Source: a virus
Direction: 5' to 3' (one strand)
Length of the DNA: 38,287 bases
Virus record (IMG/VR): IMGVR_UViG_3300032069_000027
Coordinates: 1-38,287 of that record
The notes beneath the pieces were generated by a model. It ran no database searches. It was given only the letters and a program-made list of their open reading frames with translations, and was not told where the DNA came from. This document shows, one piece after another, positions 1 to 7,016 of the stretch; the first letter of the stretch is position 1; the number at the start of each line of letters is the position of its first letter. A program made the translations under genes and the position numbers.

Positions 1-2
1 TA

Positions 3-91
3 TGGCGCGGGGTGTGGGATTTGAACCCACGCGGCCGTTTCCAGCCACAGACTTAGCAGGCCTGCCCCCTACCAGGCTAGGGCAACCCCGC
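3..91 (-). tRNA. tRNA-Ser (anticodon GCU), CCA encoded
   Basis: Read on the minus strand the gene has a 7-bp acceptor stem GCGGGGT/ACCCCGC, discriminator G, an encoded CCA (3-5), a D-arm, an anticodon stem CAGGC/GTCTG enclosing loop CTGCTAA (anticodon GCU), a long variable arm and a T-arm with GGTTCAAATCC. The long variable arm (class II) plus GCU fits serine for AGC/AGU codons. Its 5' 25 nt lie inside attL, so the tRNA is intact but its upstream DNA belongs to the provirus. Confidence 0.95.
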
Positions 92-93
92 CC
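67..93. other. attL: left 27-bp attachment repeat
   Basis: These 27 bp are identical to 38162-38188. They cover tRNA nucleotides 1-25 plus two upstream bases, and the integrase gene starts its cluster just inside. The repeat ends at single mismatches on both sides (66 c against 38161 a; 94 t against 38189 a). This is the crossover region of the integrated element; the exact cut sites cannot be read from sequence. Confidence 0.9.
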
Positions 94-113
94 TGTTTTT
101 GCCAGACTCCGCC

Positions 114-121
114 AGGTTTTT
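114..121 (-). promoter_or_regulatory. Provirus-supplied promoter element for the tRNA-Ser gene
   Basis: On the minus strand AAAAACCT is centred about 26 bp upstream of the tRNA 5' end, the distance expected for an archaeal TATA/BRE element. The same octamer sits about 25 bp upstream of the tRNA fragment at attR (38208-38215), where the original chromosomal promoter should be. The provirus therefore seems to replace the promoter it displaces. Promoter function is inferred from spacing only. Confidence 0.5.
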
Positions 122-152
122 CGTTGCTGGCGATGTTGCTTCTGGTTTGATG

Positions 153-1445
153 TCATTTGCGTTTCCTCAGGAATATTAGGTTATCTTTTTGAAGGACGTA
201 TTCGAATCCGACTTCCAAGAGTGCTTTGATTTCTTCTGGTTTTTCTGTGACTTTTACGGTGAATTCGTCGTTGGCTCCGGCTTCGAATAGAGTGTGTTCA
301 ATGTTTATGTATATCTCGGTTGATTCCAGTTTCTTGTGGCCTAGAAAGTGTTGCACGTAGTATGGATCTTTCGTCTGATGGTATAGCATCGTTGCTTTCC
401 AATGCCTGAACGTGTGGAAGCTTATTCGCAGTAGGCGTGGGTTTTGTAGGGTTTCTTTGAGGCGTTTGCGGGTGTCGAGGAAAGTTCCTTTCATGGATTT
501 GAGAGAGCCTGGAAAGACTTGCTCGCTTGTCTTTGGAAGAGCGTTAAGCATTTCGATTAGGGCTGTGCTGACTCTCCACATTCTTGGGTTGGAGCCTTTT
601 TCGGGTTCGTTCAGTGTCACTATTCGTTTCTCGTGGTCTATGTCTGTCCATTGCAGGCGTTTAGCTTCTCCTGATCGCATAGCCGTCTCTTTTAAGAGTT
701 GGGCGAAAGCTGCGTTCTTCCTGTGAGATCCTGCTATAAGCGCGTCTAGTTCTTGTTCTGTAGGTATGAATGGAAATTTGCGTGTCACTTTGCATCGTGG
801 CTTTGTCCAAGTTTGTCCGTTGAACTTGAGGAAAAGCGTGTAAGCGTTTATCGCGTTTCGTCTTCTGTTTTGACCCCACTTCTGTTCTCGTGCAAGTGCG
901 GTTCTCACTGTTTCTGCGTCTGTTAGGTTTGCTCCTCTTTCGATTAGTCCTTTCAGACAGCTGTTGTAGCCGCGTATGGTGTCGAGGCTGTAGCCGTCTT
1001 GCTGCATTCTCCAAGCGAATTCGAGCAGTTTCCCTTTGTTGTCTGCATCGCTTCTTGGCGGAATCTCCTTTTCTTGGATTTCCGCTGCCAAATTTTTCGT
1101 TCCTTCTGCCTTGGTCACGCATATTTGGCAAGTAGTAACTATGTCTTCTGTGGCTTTTTTCGGTTTGGTATCAACTCTCTCAACACGTTCAAACGTGCTC
1201 CAAGCCTTCTGAACATCGACGGGATCTGAAAATCTGAGTCCACACTTGCGACAGAACCAACGCTGGATTCTATCCCCGAACATTGAATAACGTAGGCCGT
1301 CGCGCCAAAGCTTGTCAGATCCACACTGTGGGCATAGAGGGCTGATGCCAGCGGATGCAGCGAACACACCCGACTTTCCGCCTTTAGAACTGGCTTTGCC
1401 AAATATGTGACCGTTAGTCTGCGGTTCGATGTGAAAGTCAGCCAT
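153..1445 (-). CDS. int: Tyrosine recombinase integrase with N-terminal zinc ribbon
   Basis: Site-specific integrase expected to recombine attP with the tRNA-Ser gene; it lies directly inside attL. Numbered from the upstream ATG at 1469, residues 46-76 form a zinc ribbon (CPQCG and CRKCG), 145-225 a core-binding SAM-like domain, and the catalytic domain carries R265, the HTFR motif (H352, R355), GH at 377-378 and nucleophile Y387. The start at 1445 is preferred because GGAG lies 5 nt before it; ATG 1469 has no clear ribosome site. It is the last gene of a leftward operon after 2045-2287 and 1478-1984. All catalytic residues are present, so it is probably active. Confidence 0.92.
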   Translation of the reverse strand: MADFHIEPQTNGHIFGKASSKGGKSGVFAASAGISPLCPQCGSDKLWRDGLRYSMFGDRIQRWFCRKCGLRFSDPVDVQKAWSTFERVERVDTKPKKATEDIVTTCQICVTKAEGTKNLAAEIQEKEIPPRSDADNKGKLLEFAWRMQQDGYSLDTIRGYNSCLKGLIERGANLTDAETVRTALAREQKWGQNRRRNAINAYTLFLKFNGQTWTKPRCKVTRKFPFIPTEQELDALIAGSHRKNAAFAQLLKETAMRSGEAKRLQWTDIDHEKRIVTLNEPEKGSNPRMWRVSTALIEMLNALPKTSEQVFPGSLKSMKGTFLDTRKRLKETLQNPRLLRISFHTFRHWKATMLYHQTKDPYYVQHFLGHKKLESTEIYINIEHTLFEAGANDEFTVKVTEKPEEIKALLEVGFEYVLQKDNLIFLRKRK

Positions 1446-1477
1446 TCTCTCTCCACAGTGCGCAATCATTCTCGATT

Positions 1478-1984
1478 CTATCTCGGTATGTCGACGATTT
1501 TTCTGGTCATCCGTTTCTCTTCTTCTCGTACTTGGTCTTCGGTGGGGAGAGCTTGGAACTCGCTGATGCGGCCGAGCCGTGGAATGATCACGTCCTTCAG
1601 CTGCGTCTTCCCGTCTGAGCCAACGATCCAGGGCAGGAAGGCGGTGGTCTTGTCAAACTGCATTAGGTACGCGCTTTCAAGGAAGCTTTTCAGAAACCAG
1701 AACAGGACGCGCATTGACACGGCCCAGTTGATCTCCTCGTTACGTCTGCGGTTGCCTTTGGTCCAGATGCGCGGAGGCTCTAATCGAACTCCTGGCTGAA
1801 TGTTGCCGTAAGTTTCTGGTAGCTTGAACAGAAGCACAACGTTGCTCTTTTCGGGGTTCCAGTCCCAGAAGACCTGGCGAATACCCCATCGAGCTAGCAA
1901 ACCGTCAATTTCAGCCTTCGTGCTCAACGGGTCGATTGTCGTATTCTTGTACGGCACCAAACGGTCATCAGTGTAGATCTTCAT
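1478..1984 (-). CDS. Conserved hypothetical protein of the integrase operon
   Basis: 168 aa, not recognised. It is rich in tryptophan and charged residues (FWDWNPEKSN near 40, ending in a charged tail with REEEKRMTRK) and has no signal peptide or membrane helix. The start is clear: GAGGTGA lies 4 nt before the ATG. It sits 32 bp upstream of the preferred integrase start in the same direction, so it is co-transcribed and may be an accessory DNA-binding or excision protein, but nothing in the sequence proves this. Confidence 0.7.
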   Translation of the reverse strand: MKIYTDDRLVPYKNTTIDPLSTKAEIDGLLARWGIRQVFWDWNPEKSNVVLLFKLPETYGNIQPGVRLEPPRIWTKGNRRRNEEINWAVSMRVLFWFLKSFLESAYLMQFDKTTAFLPWIVGSDGKTQLKDVIIPRLGRISEFQALPTEDQVREEEKRMTRKIVDIPR

Positions 1985-2044
1985 AATTTCACCTCGGGTT
2001 CTGGGCGCTTTTGTTCTGGACAGCGAAGTCTTTCATTGTCATGC

Positions 2045-2287
2045 CTATTTGAAGAAGAGTTCGTCTCTGACGGTTTCGCTTACTTTGACGTATTTGCGAG
2101 CTTGGCAAAAGGCCAGGATGCGAGTCAGCAATGGATCAGTATTATTGTCGAAATCCTTCTTGAAGCCCAATCTACCGATGGCAACACGCGCTTCCACGGT
2201 TCCATCATTGGCAAGGATTTGATAGTAGCCCTGCTTGTCTCCCGCGTAATCTTCTAGCACTTCCCAATCTTCAACAAGATTGACCAA
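2045..2287 (-). CDS. Small hypothetical protein, first gene of the integrase operon
   Basis: 80 aa, acidic, soluble, family not recognised. It starts with TTG at 2287, preceded by GAGGTGA at a good distance (2295-2301). A minus-strand TATA-like CCTTAAAC at 2322-2329 would place transcription start near 2300, almost on the ribosome site. It is followed by 1478-1984 and int. The three 29-bp iterons lie just upstream, so this gene may be part of the lysogeny or replication control unit. Confidence 0.6.
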   Translation of the reverse strand: MVNLVEDWEVLEDYAGDKQGYYQILANDGTVEARVAIGRLGFKKDFDNNTDPLLTRILAFCQARKYVKVSETVRDELFFK

Positions 2288-2321
2288 ACAGGTTTCACCT
2301 CTAAACTATGTTGCCAGAAGA

Positions 2322-2329
2322 GTTTAAGG
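2322..2329 (-). promoter_or_regulatory. Probable promoter (TATA box) of the integrase operon
   Basis: Minus-strand CCTTAAAC lies about 25 bp upstream of an inferred start near 2300. It is adjacent to the palindromic repeats beginning at 2346, which are therefore in position to control it. Confidence 0.4.
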
Positions 2330-2345
2330 AGATTCTGGCACCGAC

Positions 2346-2420
2346 AAAGCACAGTGTGCTTTAGAAGGCTTCACAAAGCATAGTGTGCTTTGCAGGGCTC
2401 AACAAAGCACAGTGTCAGAA
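2346..2420. repeat. Three 29-bp iterons, each built on a 17-bp dyad
   Basis: The unit AAAGCAC-AGT-GTGCTTT is a perfect 7+3+7 dyad at 2346-2362. A copy with one change lies at 2375-2391, and a third at 2404-2420 keeps the left half and centre but has lost the right arm. The start-to-start spacing is exactly 29 bp both times. The array lies between the leftward integrase operon and the rightward kelch gene. Such arrays act as operators or as replication iterons; which applies here is open. Confidence 0.75.
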
Positions 2421-2524
2421 ATCGTACACATGGATATCGCGACCTTAGGTAGAGTTTTGTCCCCCTGCTGCACAAGGCATAAGCAGAGTAGGTGTGGGCG
2501 CGCTGAGGACATTCTAATGAAAGC

Positions 2525-2532
2525 TAAAATAC
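2525..2532 (+). promoter_or_regulatory. Probable promoter of the kelch protein gene
   Basis: CTAAAATA is about 25 bp before an inferred start near 2554, giving a short leader with a purine-rich GAAGGAAGAA before the ATG at 2573. Assigned from position and AT content only. Confidence 0.35.
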
Positions 2533-2572
2533 TGTTTTCGTCGTCTAGTCTTACAAGAAGGAAGAACGTCGA

Positions 2573-4408
2573 ATGACGAGAATGATACGCCAAGCAACGC
2601 TGATTTTCACATTACTTATGGTTACTGCCTCCATTTCTAATATTCAAAGTGCTTCTGCTAGTGGTTCATGGACGTGGATCAGAAACATTGTCACTGGCGA
2701 TTACGGTGAAGCCGTAGTTGGTACCGGAACCGCGGTATACATTGCAAGAGGGGTGAAGTTCTATCGATATGCGCCCTCGTCGGGTAGCTGGGCCGAAATG
2801 TCGCCTCCGCCTAACCCAGACAGTGGAGACGCTTTCAAAACTGGTACGGCTCTAGCTTGGGACTTTGGCGACCACATTTATGCTCTCTATGGCGCAGCAA
2901 CATCTGACAATCGCAGATGGTTCTATCGCTACAGCATTTCAGGAAACTCCTGGGATGCCTTGGCAAACACTAGCGCAGATCAGGGAGAAGGCGATGCAAT
3001 GGTGTGGGTAAGTTCAGAAAGCTGCATATATGCCACGATAGGCGGCGAACAACGCCCCACCTATTTCACGCGCTACGAACCTGCGAGCAATAGTTGGAGT
3101 GACGCTCCCTCAGACCCACCCGCGGGTATGGGTGATGGTGCTTCCCTCATTTGGACAGGCGGAGACCACTTGTATGCGTTGCGAGGAGAGTTTCTTGAAG
3201 ATTCTGCACTCTATGACTTCTGGCGCTACAGCCTCTCAGACAACATTTGGACTAGCATGAGCAACATTCCAGCCAGTCCTCACAACGGCGGAACTGGCGG
3301 AGTAGGAGATGGTGGATCCCTTCTCTACGTCGGCTTATGGTTGCCAGATTACTCAGATTATGTCTACGCCTTGAGCGGAAATCAAGCATATCCAGAAAGC
3401 CCAGCAATCCCAGACAATCGTACCTACCGCTACACGGTTTCAACAAATAGCTGGGAGCGCCTAGCAGACTTGCCCTTCGGAGTGGGATATTATGTTGGTT
3501 GCCGCTTGGGTTATGCTGATAACCACATTTACGCTTGGCAAGGAACACCAAGCACATGGACCGGAGGAGGCGACGACCTAGCCAGATACGAGTTTCCAAT
3601 AACAGATACTGCTCCTCCTACGACAACTCACAACTACGACGGAGCTTGGCACAAGACTGATTTTTCCATAATCCTGACAGCTACAGATGATATGAGCGGA
3701 GTAAACCAGACTTTCTACCGAGCAAACAATGGCCCAATCAGAACCGTCAGCATAAACGGACACCCATTCATCAGTACAGAAGGCTCCAACAACACTTTGG
3801 AGTATTGGAGCGTCGACAATGCTGGAAACCTAGAGTCACCTCACAAAGTCCTAACGGAAATCAAGCTGGACAATACTCCTCCTACTATCGAAGAGCCTTC
3901 ACGCACACCAGAAGGTGACGTGCACCCTGACCAGGAAGTAAGAGTCTCATCAAACATTACTGACGCCACATCCACCGTGAAAAACGCCACTCTGCAATAC
4001 AGCCTAAACGACACAGGCTTATGGATTAGCTTGACTATGGAACCCAACTCAACATCAGGTCGCTACGAAGCTACAATCCCAAGCCAACAAGAGGGCTCGA
4101 CGATCCGATTCAAAATAAATGCTTATGACTATGCAGACAACAGCATTACGAGGAACGGCGTCGACACAGTCTGCGTTTACACAGTTATTCCAGAGTTTCC
4201 ATCTGCAACCCTACTCTTGATTTTGATGCTTGCATGCGTGTTCTCAGTTTGTTGCATCAAGAAAAGAGCAAAACCCGTTCACTTCTATAGTCAGTATTTT
4301 CATGCTGTTTCCCGGATGTGCGCACACGTTGTCACGGCGCATGTGATCAGATTAGCGTGGCTATTGCAGCCAGGATCTCCGATGCAATGTTTTCATCCAT
4401 TCGGTTGA
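2573..4408 (+). CDS. Secreted kelch-like beta-propeller surface protein with IPEFP C-terminal anchor
   Basis: Residues 1-30 form a signal peptide ending in SASAS. Residues 31-340 carry repeated kelch-like blades (motifs such as YRYSISGNSW and TRYEPASNSW alternating with G-D-G and HLYALRG). About 345-420 is a beta-sandwich resembling the OmpL47-type domain (TATDDMSG, YWSVDNAGN), then an Ig-like segment. IPEFP at 539 followed by a hydrophobic helix and KKRAK is a typical archaeal wall anchor of the PEF type. A further 44 residues follow the anchor and run 62 bp into the convergent 4347-4727 gene; the original stop was probably lost. Likely exposed on the host surface, so a candidate lysogenic-conversion gene. 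Confidence 0.85.
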   Translation: MTRMIRQATLIFTLLMVTASISNIQSASASGSWTWIRNIVTGDYGEAVVGTGTAVYIARGVKFYRYAPSSGSWAEMSPPPNPDSGDAFKTGTALAWDFGDHIYALYGAATSDNRRWFYRYSISGNSWDALANTSADQGEGDAMVWVSSESCIYATIGGEQRPTYFTRYEPASNSWSDAPSDPPAGMGDGASLIWTGGDHLYALRGEFLEDSALYDFWRYSLSDNIWTSMSNIPASPHNGGTGGVGDGGSLLYVGLWLPDYSDYVYALSGNQAYPESPAIPDNRTYRYTVSTNSWERLADLPFGVGYYVGCRLGYADNHIYAWQGTPSTWTGGGDDLARYEFPITDTAPPTTTHNYDGAWHKTDFSIILTATDDMSGVNQTFYRANNGPIRTVSINGHPFISTEGSNNTLEYWSVDNAGNLESPHKVLTEIKLDNTPPTIEEPSRTPEGDVHPDQEVRVSSNITDATSTVKNATLQYSLNDTGLWISLTMEPNSTSGRYEATIPSQQEGSTIRFKINAYDYADNSITRNGVDTVCVYTVIPEFPSATLLLILMLACVFSVCCIKKRAKPVHFYSQYFHAVSRMCAHVVTAHVIRLAWLLQPGSPMQCFHPFG

Positions 4409-4727
4409 GCAAATCTTCCAGGTTGATTGAATCGAGCATTAGAGCTAGGTAGGCTCTGGTTGTTAGCTCGTATTCGGTTGCTTCAAAGCCTGCCTTCGTA
4501 CTTTTGATGCTGACTTCTTTGACATACCCGAATTGTTGCAATGTTCTCACTCGTTTGTTCACGTTTCCATAGTAGGTGTATCTCAGCCCTCTGAATGTTC
4601 TAACGTGTTTGTGGATGTCATATATGGTCTGAACACCTTTGAGGGCTAGGCTCTGAAAGATTGCGCGGTTGAGTTTGGCTTCTCGGCCTTTGAATACTGA
4701 GAGTCTTGTGTTTTTGGGTTTGGGCAC
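4347..4727 (-). CDS. Winged-helix transcriptional regulator
   Basis: 126 aa. Residues 18-95 have a wHTH pattern: an N-terminal helix (LNRAIFQSLALKG), a helix pair with TIYDIHKHV, a recognition helix ending VNKRVRTLQQFGYV and a wing before YELTTRAYLAL. The start is GTG at 4727; no strong ribosome site is visible. Two 16-bp dyads lie 100-150 bp upstream, one touching a TATA-like sequence, which fits autoregulation. Its 3' end overlaps the kelch gene tail to tail by 62 bp. Confidence 0.75.
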   Translation of the reverse strand: MPKPKNTRLSVFKGREAKLNRAIFQSLALKGVQTIYDIHKHVRTFRGLRYTYYGNVNKRVRTLQQFGYVKEVSIKSTKAGFEATEYELTTRAYLALMLDSINLEDLLNRMDENIASEILAAIATLI

Positions 4728-4830
4728 TTCATTCGCTGACCAGCAAAGTGAGCAAAATCAGAACTATGTGCAGAAGGGCTTATTCACGTTAATTTACACA
4801 TTTTTGTGTCAACAGGTCTGGGAGAAAATG

Positions 4831-4846
4831 TTTCTGCGGGCAGAAA
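4831..4846. promoter_or_regulatory. Dyad operator copy 1
   Basis: TTTCTGC-GG-GCAGAAA, a perfect 7+2+7 inverted repeat in the 192-bp gap between the wHTH gene (4727) and 4920. It shares the consensus TTTCkGC-NN-GCmGAAA with copies at 4864 and 4955. Confidence 0.65.
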
Positions 4847-4863
4847 TGCCCTAGCGTAGAATG

Positions 4864-4879
4864 TTTCGGCAGGCAGATA
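4864..4879. promoter_or_regulatory. Dyad operator copy 2, overlapping a TATA-like box
   Basis: TTTCGGC-AG-GCAGATA matches the dyad consensus with one mismatch in the right arm. It abuts minus-strand TTTAAATA (4878-4885), a candidate promoter for the wHTH gene. A second AT-rich element lies closer to the gene, near 4788-4799. Binding at copy 2 would mask the TATA box. Confidence 0.55.
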
Positions 4880-4919
4880 TTTAAACAAAATTCGTGGCTT
4901 GATGTTGTCAGAGCGTGTC

Positions 4920-5165
4920 CTAACTGGTTTCTGAAGGTGTTTTGTCGGGGGTGTTTTCGGCATGCCGAAACGTTTTCACGGGGGACAAAGAGATGACCGC
5001 AACATCGTTTTCGAGCTTAACGTCGATGTTGAGCTCCTTCTCCACAAATGGCTTGAGGATCTCATGGAACTTTTTGGGTATGTCTAGAGACATGCGTCCG
5101 TACTCGTAGGTGCGTTTCGCCCTCAGGTAGTGTCTCTTTGAGACTCTGCGCTGGATTCGAACCAA
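4920..5165 (-). CDS. Small basic hypothetical protein
   Basis: 81 aa with a strongly basic N-terminus (RRVSKRHYLRAKR) followed by a segment SLDIPKKFHEILKPFVEKEL and a beta-like stretch. Family not recognised; a small DNA-binding role is plausible. The listed start is TTG 5165 with GGAG 12 nt upstream; ATG 5093 would give a shorter protein. It follows 5193-5429 by 27 bp in the same direction. The third dyad operator lies inside its C-terminal codons. Confidence 0.5.
   Translation of the reverse strand: MVRIQRRVSKRHYLRAKRTYEYGRMSLDIPKKFHEILKPFVEKELNIDVKLENDVAVISLSPVKTFRHAENTPDKTPSETS
4955..4970. promoter_or_regulatory. Dyad operator copy 3, fully palindromic
   Basis: TTTCGGC-AT-GCCGAAA is a perfect 16-bp palindrome matching the consensus of the sites at 4831 and 4864. 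It lies inside the 3' end of the 4920-5165 gene, 91 bp from copy 2, which could allow looping repression. Confidence 0.6.
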
Positions 5166-5192
5166 TTTATGCAGAAGCTCCTACGTCTAGCT

Positions 5193-5429
5193 CTACATGG
5201 CTGGAACACGTGTCTCATTGCGTGTTGACTCTTGGTCCATTATGGCTTTTCGCAGTAGGTCCTTGATTGCTTCATTGACTCCGCTTGGGTAGTTGGAATG
5301 AACTACCTTCTTGCCGAACTCTCTGAGCAGGCCTGCTGGAACATCGTAGATTGTCAAGTCAACAAACATGTCATCATCATACCTCTTGTCTTCGACCCTT
5401 TGAAAGACAGCTAACCTCTTCCGCTGCAT
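5193..5429 (-). CDS. Ribbon-helix-helix (CopG/Arc-like) protein
   Basis: 78 aa. Residues 22-66 match an RHH fold: strand MFVDLTIYDVP, helix LLREFGKKVV, then a turn with NYPSG and helix VNEAIKDLLRKAIM. Such proteins bind DNA as dimers, as repressors or antitoxins. GGAG lies about 8 nt before the ATG. A minus-strand CTTTTAAC at 5463-5470 is a possible TATA box. No toxin-like partner is evident, so a repressor role is favoured; 4920-5165 follows in the same operon. Confidence 0.65.
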   Translation of the reverse strand: MQRKRLAVFQRVEDKRYDDDMFVDLTIYDVPAGLLREFGKKVVHSNYPSGVNEAIKDLLRKAIMDQESTRNETRVPAM

Positions 5430-5520
5430 AATCTCTCTCCTACTTTTCCGTTTGATTAGAACCGTTAAAAGGGCAGCGTTCCAACGACATCTCTAGGCAG
5501 TACAGAGAGTAGAGTTAAAG

Positions 5521-5536
5521 TGAGCGCGCGCGCTCA
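5521..5536. repeat. 16-bp alternating G/C palindrome
   Basis: TGAGCGCGCGCGCTCA is a perfect palindrome in the 187-bp gap between the RHH gene and vsr. Long alternating GC runs also occur at 9632-9640, 9947-9956 and 14953-14962, all between genes. Possible regulator site, methylation target or Z-DNA former. Confidence 0.6.
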
Positions 5537-5616
5537 GCGTTTGTCGCCGCGTCAGTAGGTAGCATAGAGTGCGAAAGGTTTTAGTTGGTGACAGAAGGAG
5601 GTAGATTCGAGCGAGT

Positions 5617-6042
5617 ATGCAAGATCGCTTCAGTAAAGAGAAGCGAAGCCAAGTTATGTCTAGAATAAGATCAAAGGGGACAAAGATAGAGCTGAGGATG
5701 AAGGAAGCGCTTGAAGCGAATCAAATACAGTTTGAATATCACCCAAAAATATTTGGCAAGCCAGATTTTTCGATGCCTCCCAATATTGTCCTTTTTTGCG
5801 ACAGTTCGTTCTGGCACGGTCGAAACTGGGGAAAACTGAAAAGAAAATTATGGAAAGAGTATTGGTATGATCACATCAAGAAAAATCGTTTGAGAGACCG
5901 AATAGTAAATGATGAACTGAAGAACAAAGGATACGTAGTTTTGAGATTTTGGGATACGCAGATTGAGAAGCATATGGATGAATGCGTCAGGCGAATAAGG
6001 CGTGTTTCAAGAACCCAGAATACGATCACTAGCGCAGTGTGA
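5617..6042 (+). CDS. vsr: Very short patch repair (Vsr) endonuclease
   Basis: Vsr nicks DNA at T:G mismatches formed when 5-methylcytosine deaminates, and travels with C5 methyltransferases such as the one at 7017. The 141-aa length is normal. It shows the family start SRIRSKGTKIEL, the catalytic GKPDF (D50) and FWHG (H67), and the conserved end KNKGYVVLRFW. The zinc-binding cysteines and histidine typical after FWHG and in the WEC motif are missing here (FWHGRNWG, FWDT). AGGAGGT lies 14 nt upstream of the ATG, rather far. First gene of the restriction-modification island. Confidence 0.9.
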   Translation: MQDRFSKEKRSQVMSRIRSKGTKIELRMKEALEANQIQFEYHPKIFGKPDFSMPPNIVLFCDSSFWHGRNWGKLKRKLWKEYWYDHIKKNRLRDRIVNDELKNKGYVVLRFWDTQIEKHMDECVRRIRRVSRTQNTITSAV

Positions 6043-6160
6043 AACATCATGACACTAGCCTTTCTCAAGAGCATCCAAGAAAATGCGGTGAAAAGCTCTG
6101 CTATGGAATGATACATAGGCTTTTATGTAACTTTAGGTCCTTTACCGATAATGAGGTCAA

Positions 6161-6436
6161 ATGCAGGTCATTTTCGAAAAGCGGCTCACTCCATCAGAGA
6201 GAGAAAGACACTGGATCATTATCCCAGCTGCGACACGCGAGCATTTCCCTCCGACGGATGTTGCCTTTCATCTGAAAGTCGGTGATGAAGTATTCTCTAC
6301 GTACATAGATTCATACAAGCGGATGCGATTGGGCTCTCGAGTCTTCAGTAAGCTTGAACTCGAAGAACCAGATACCTCTATAATATTCGAGAAAAAATCG
6401 GACCAAGAGTATGTCTTAAAGAAGAAAAAAGACTGA
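6161..6436 (+). CDS. Small protein of the restriction-modification island, unknown function
   Basis: 91 aa, charged, soluble, ending in KKKKD. The segment WIIIPAATREHFPP then FHLKVGDEVFSTYIDSYKRM looks like a compact beta domain, perhaps a DNA-recognition module; not recognised. GAGGT lies 5 nt before the ATG. It stands 118 bp after vsr and converges with the wHTH gene. Possibly a control or specificity factor of the RM island, by context only. Confidence 0.6.
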   Translation: MQVIFEKRLTPSERERHWIIIPAATREHFPPTDVAFHLKVGDEVFSTYIDSYKRMRLGSRVFSKLELEEPDTSIIFEKKSDQEYVLKKKKD

Positions 6437-6439
6437 TAT

Positions 6440-6706
6440 TCAACTGGCACCCTTCTCTATTCTTCTTGCAGTTCTTTTGCCTTTGTCGGTCAGTCGGAAT
6501 ATCCTTCCTTTGGACCTATCTGGAGTCAAGCACTTAACAATACCTCTTTCCTGAAGTTGCCGCAATGCCCTGCTGACGTGTGGCATTCTGAATTTGGTGT
6601 CTTCTGCAATATCCCCGGGAGTACTGCTGCGCTTGAGCAAAACCCTAACGATTTCTCTTCTATATTTGCTCGCCCAGACGAAACCCGCATCGTCCCATTC
6701 CGCCAT
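6440..6706 (-). CDS. MarR/ArsR-like winged-helix regulator
   Basis: Taking ATG 6706 the protein begins MAEWDDAGFVWASKYRREIV and is 88 aa; an in-frame extension to 6775 exists but looks untranslated. A wHTH is plain: DIAEDTKF, recognition helix MPHVSRALRQLQERGIVKC, wing with RIFRLTDKGKR. It is transcribed away from the methyltransferase and is a likely local regulator of the RM island. A TATA-like ATTATACTC lies about 45 bp upstream. Confidence 0.75.
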   Translation of the reverse strand: MAEWDDAGFVWASKYRREIVRVLLKRSSTPGDIAEDTKFRMPHVSRALRQLQERGIVKCLTPDRSKGRIFRLTDKGKRTARRIEKGAS

Positions 6707-7016
6707 GAAAGACACCGAGATATTCGCACTACAGAATGTTATTGTTCGAGTATAATGATAACTTTGTGGTATCAAGTGCGTGCTGCAGAACCCATGCGCG
6801 ATTCAGGTGCGCTGAGCCAAAGGTTAATATTGAGGTAAGTATGTGGTAATCAAGTGGTAAATGCGCCTAGAACATTATTGGCGGTAGGAAAAAGTGATGT
6901 GGCATAGAAATGGGGGAAAGCAAAAGAATAATTACGTTGCATATCGTATCTACGGTAATGGCGTTTCGTCCGCTTGGAACTGCCTACAAGACTTGGTTGC
7001 CTGGTGATGTGGGACA
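6707..7016. promoter_or_regulatory. Divergent control region between wHTH gene and methyltransferase
   Basis: 310 bp without a convincing gene. It holds a promoter-like AT stretch for the leftward wHTH gene (about 6745-6755), a direct repeat of GTGGTAA near 6841-6857, and AT-rich sequence near 6920-6945 that may serve the methyltransferase. GGTGAT precedes the ATG at 7017. Both divergent products carry HTH domains, so operators are expected here, but I see no clean dyad. Confidence 0.35.

Noticed and set aside
2-229. Rightward frame of 75 aa starting MARGVGFEPTRP
   Set aside because: It is the well-known antisense translation of a tRNA gene and then of the integrase 3' end; no gene.
2346-2420. 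Short CRISPR array
   Set aside because: Units are direct tandem 29-mers with no spacers, only three copies, and no cas genes nearby.
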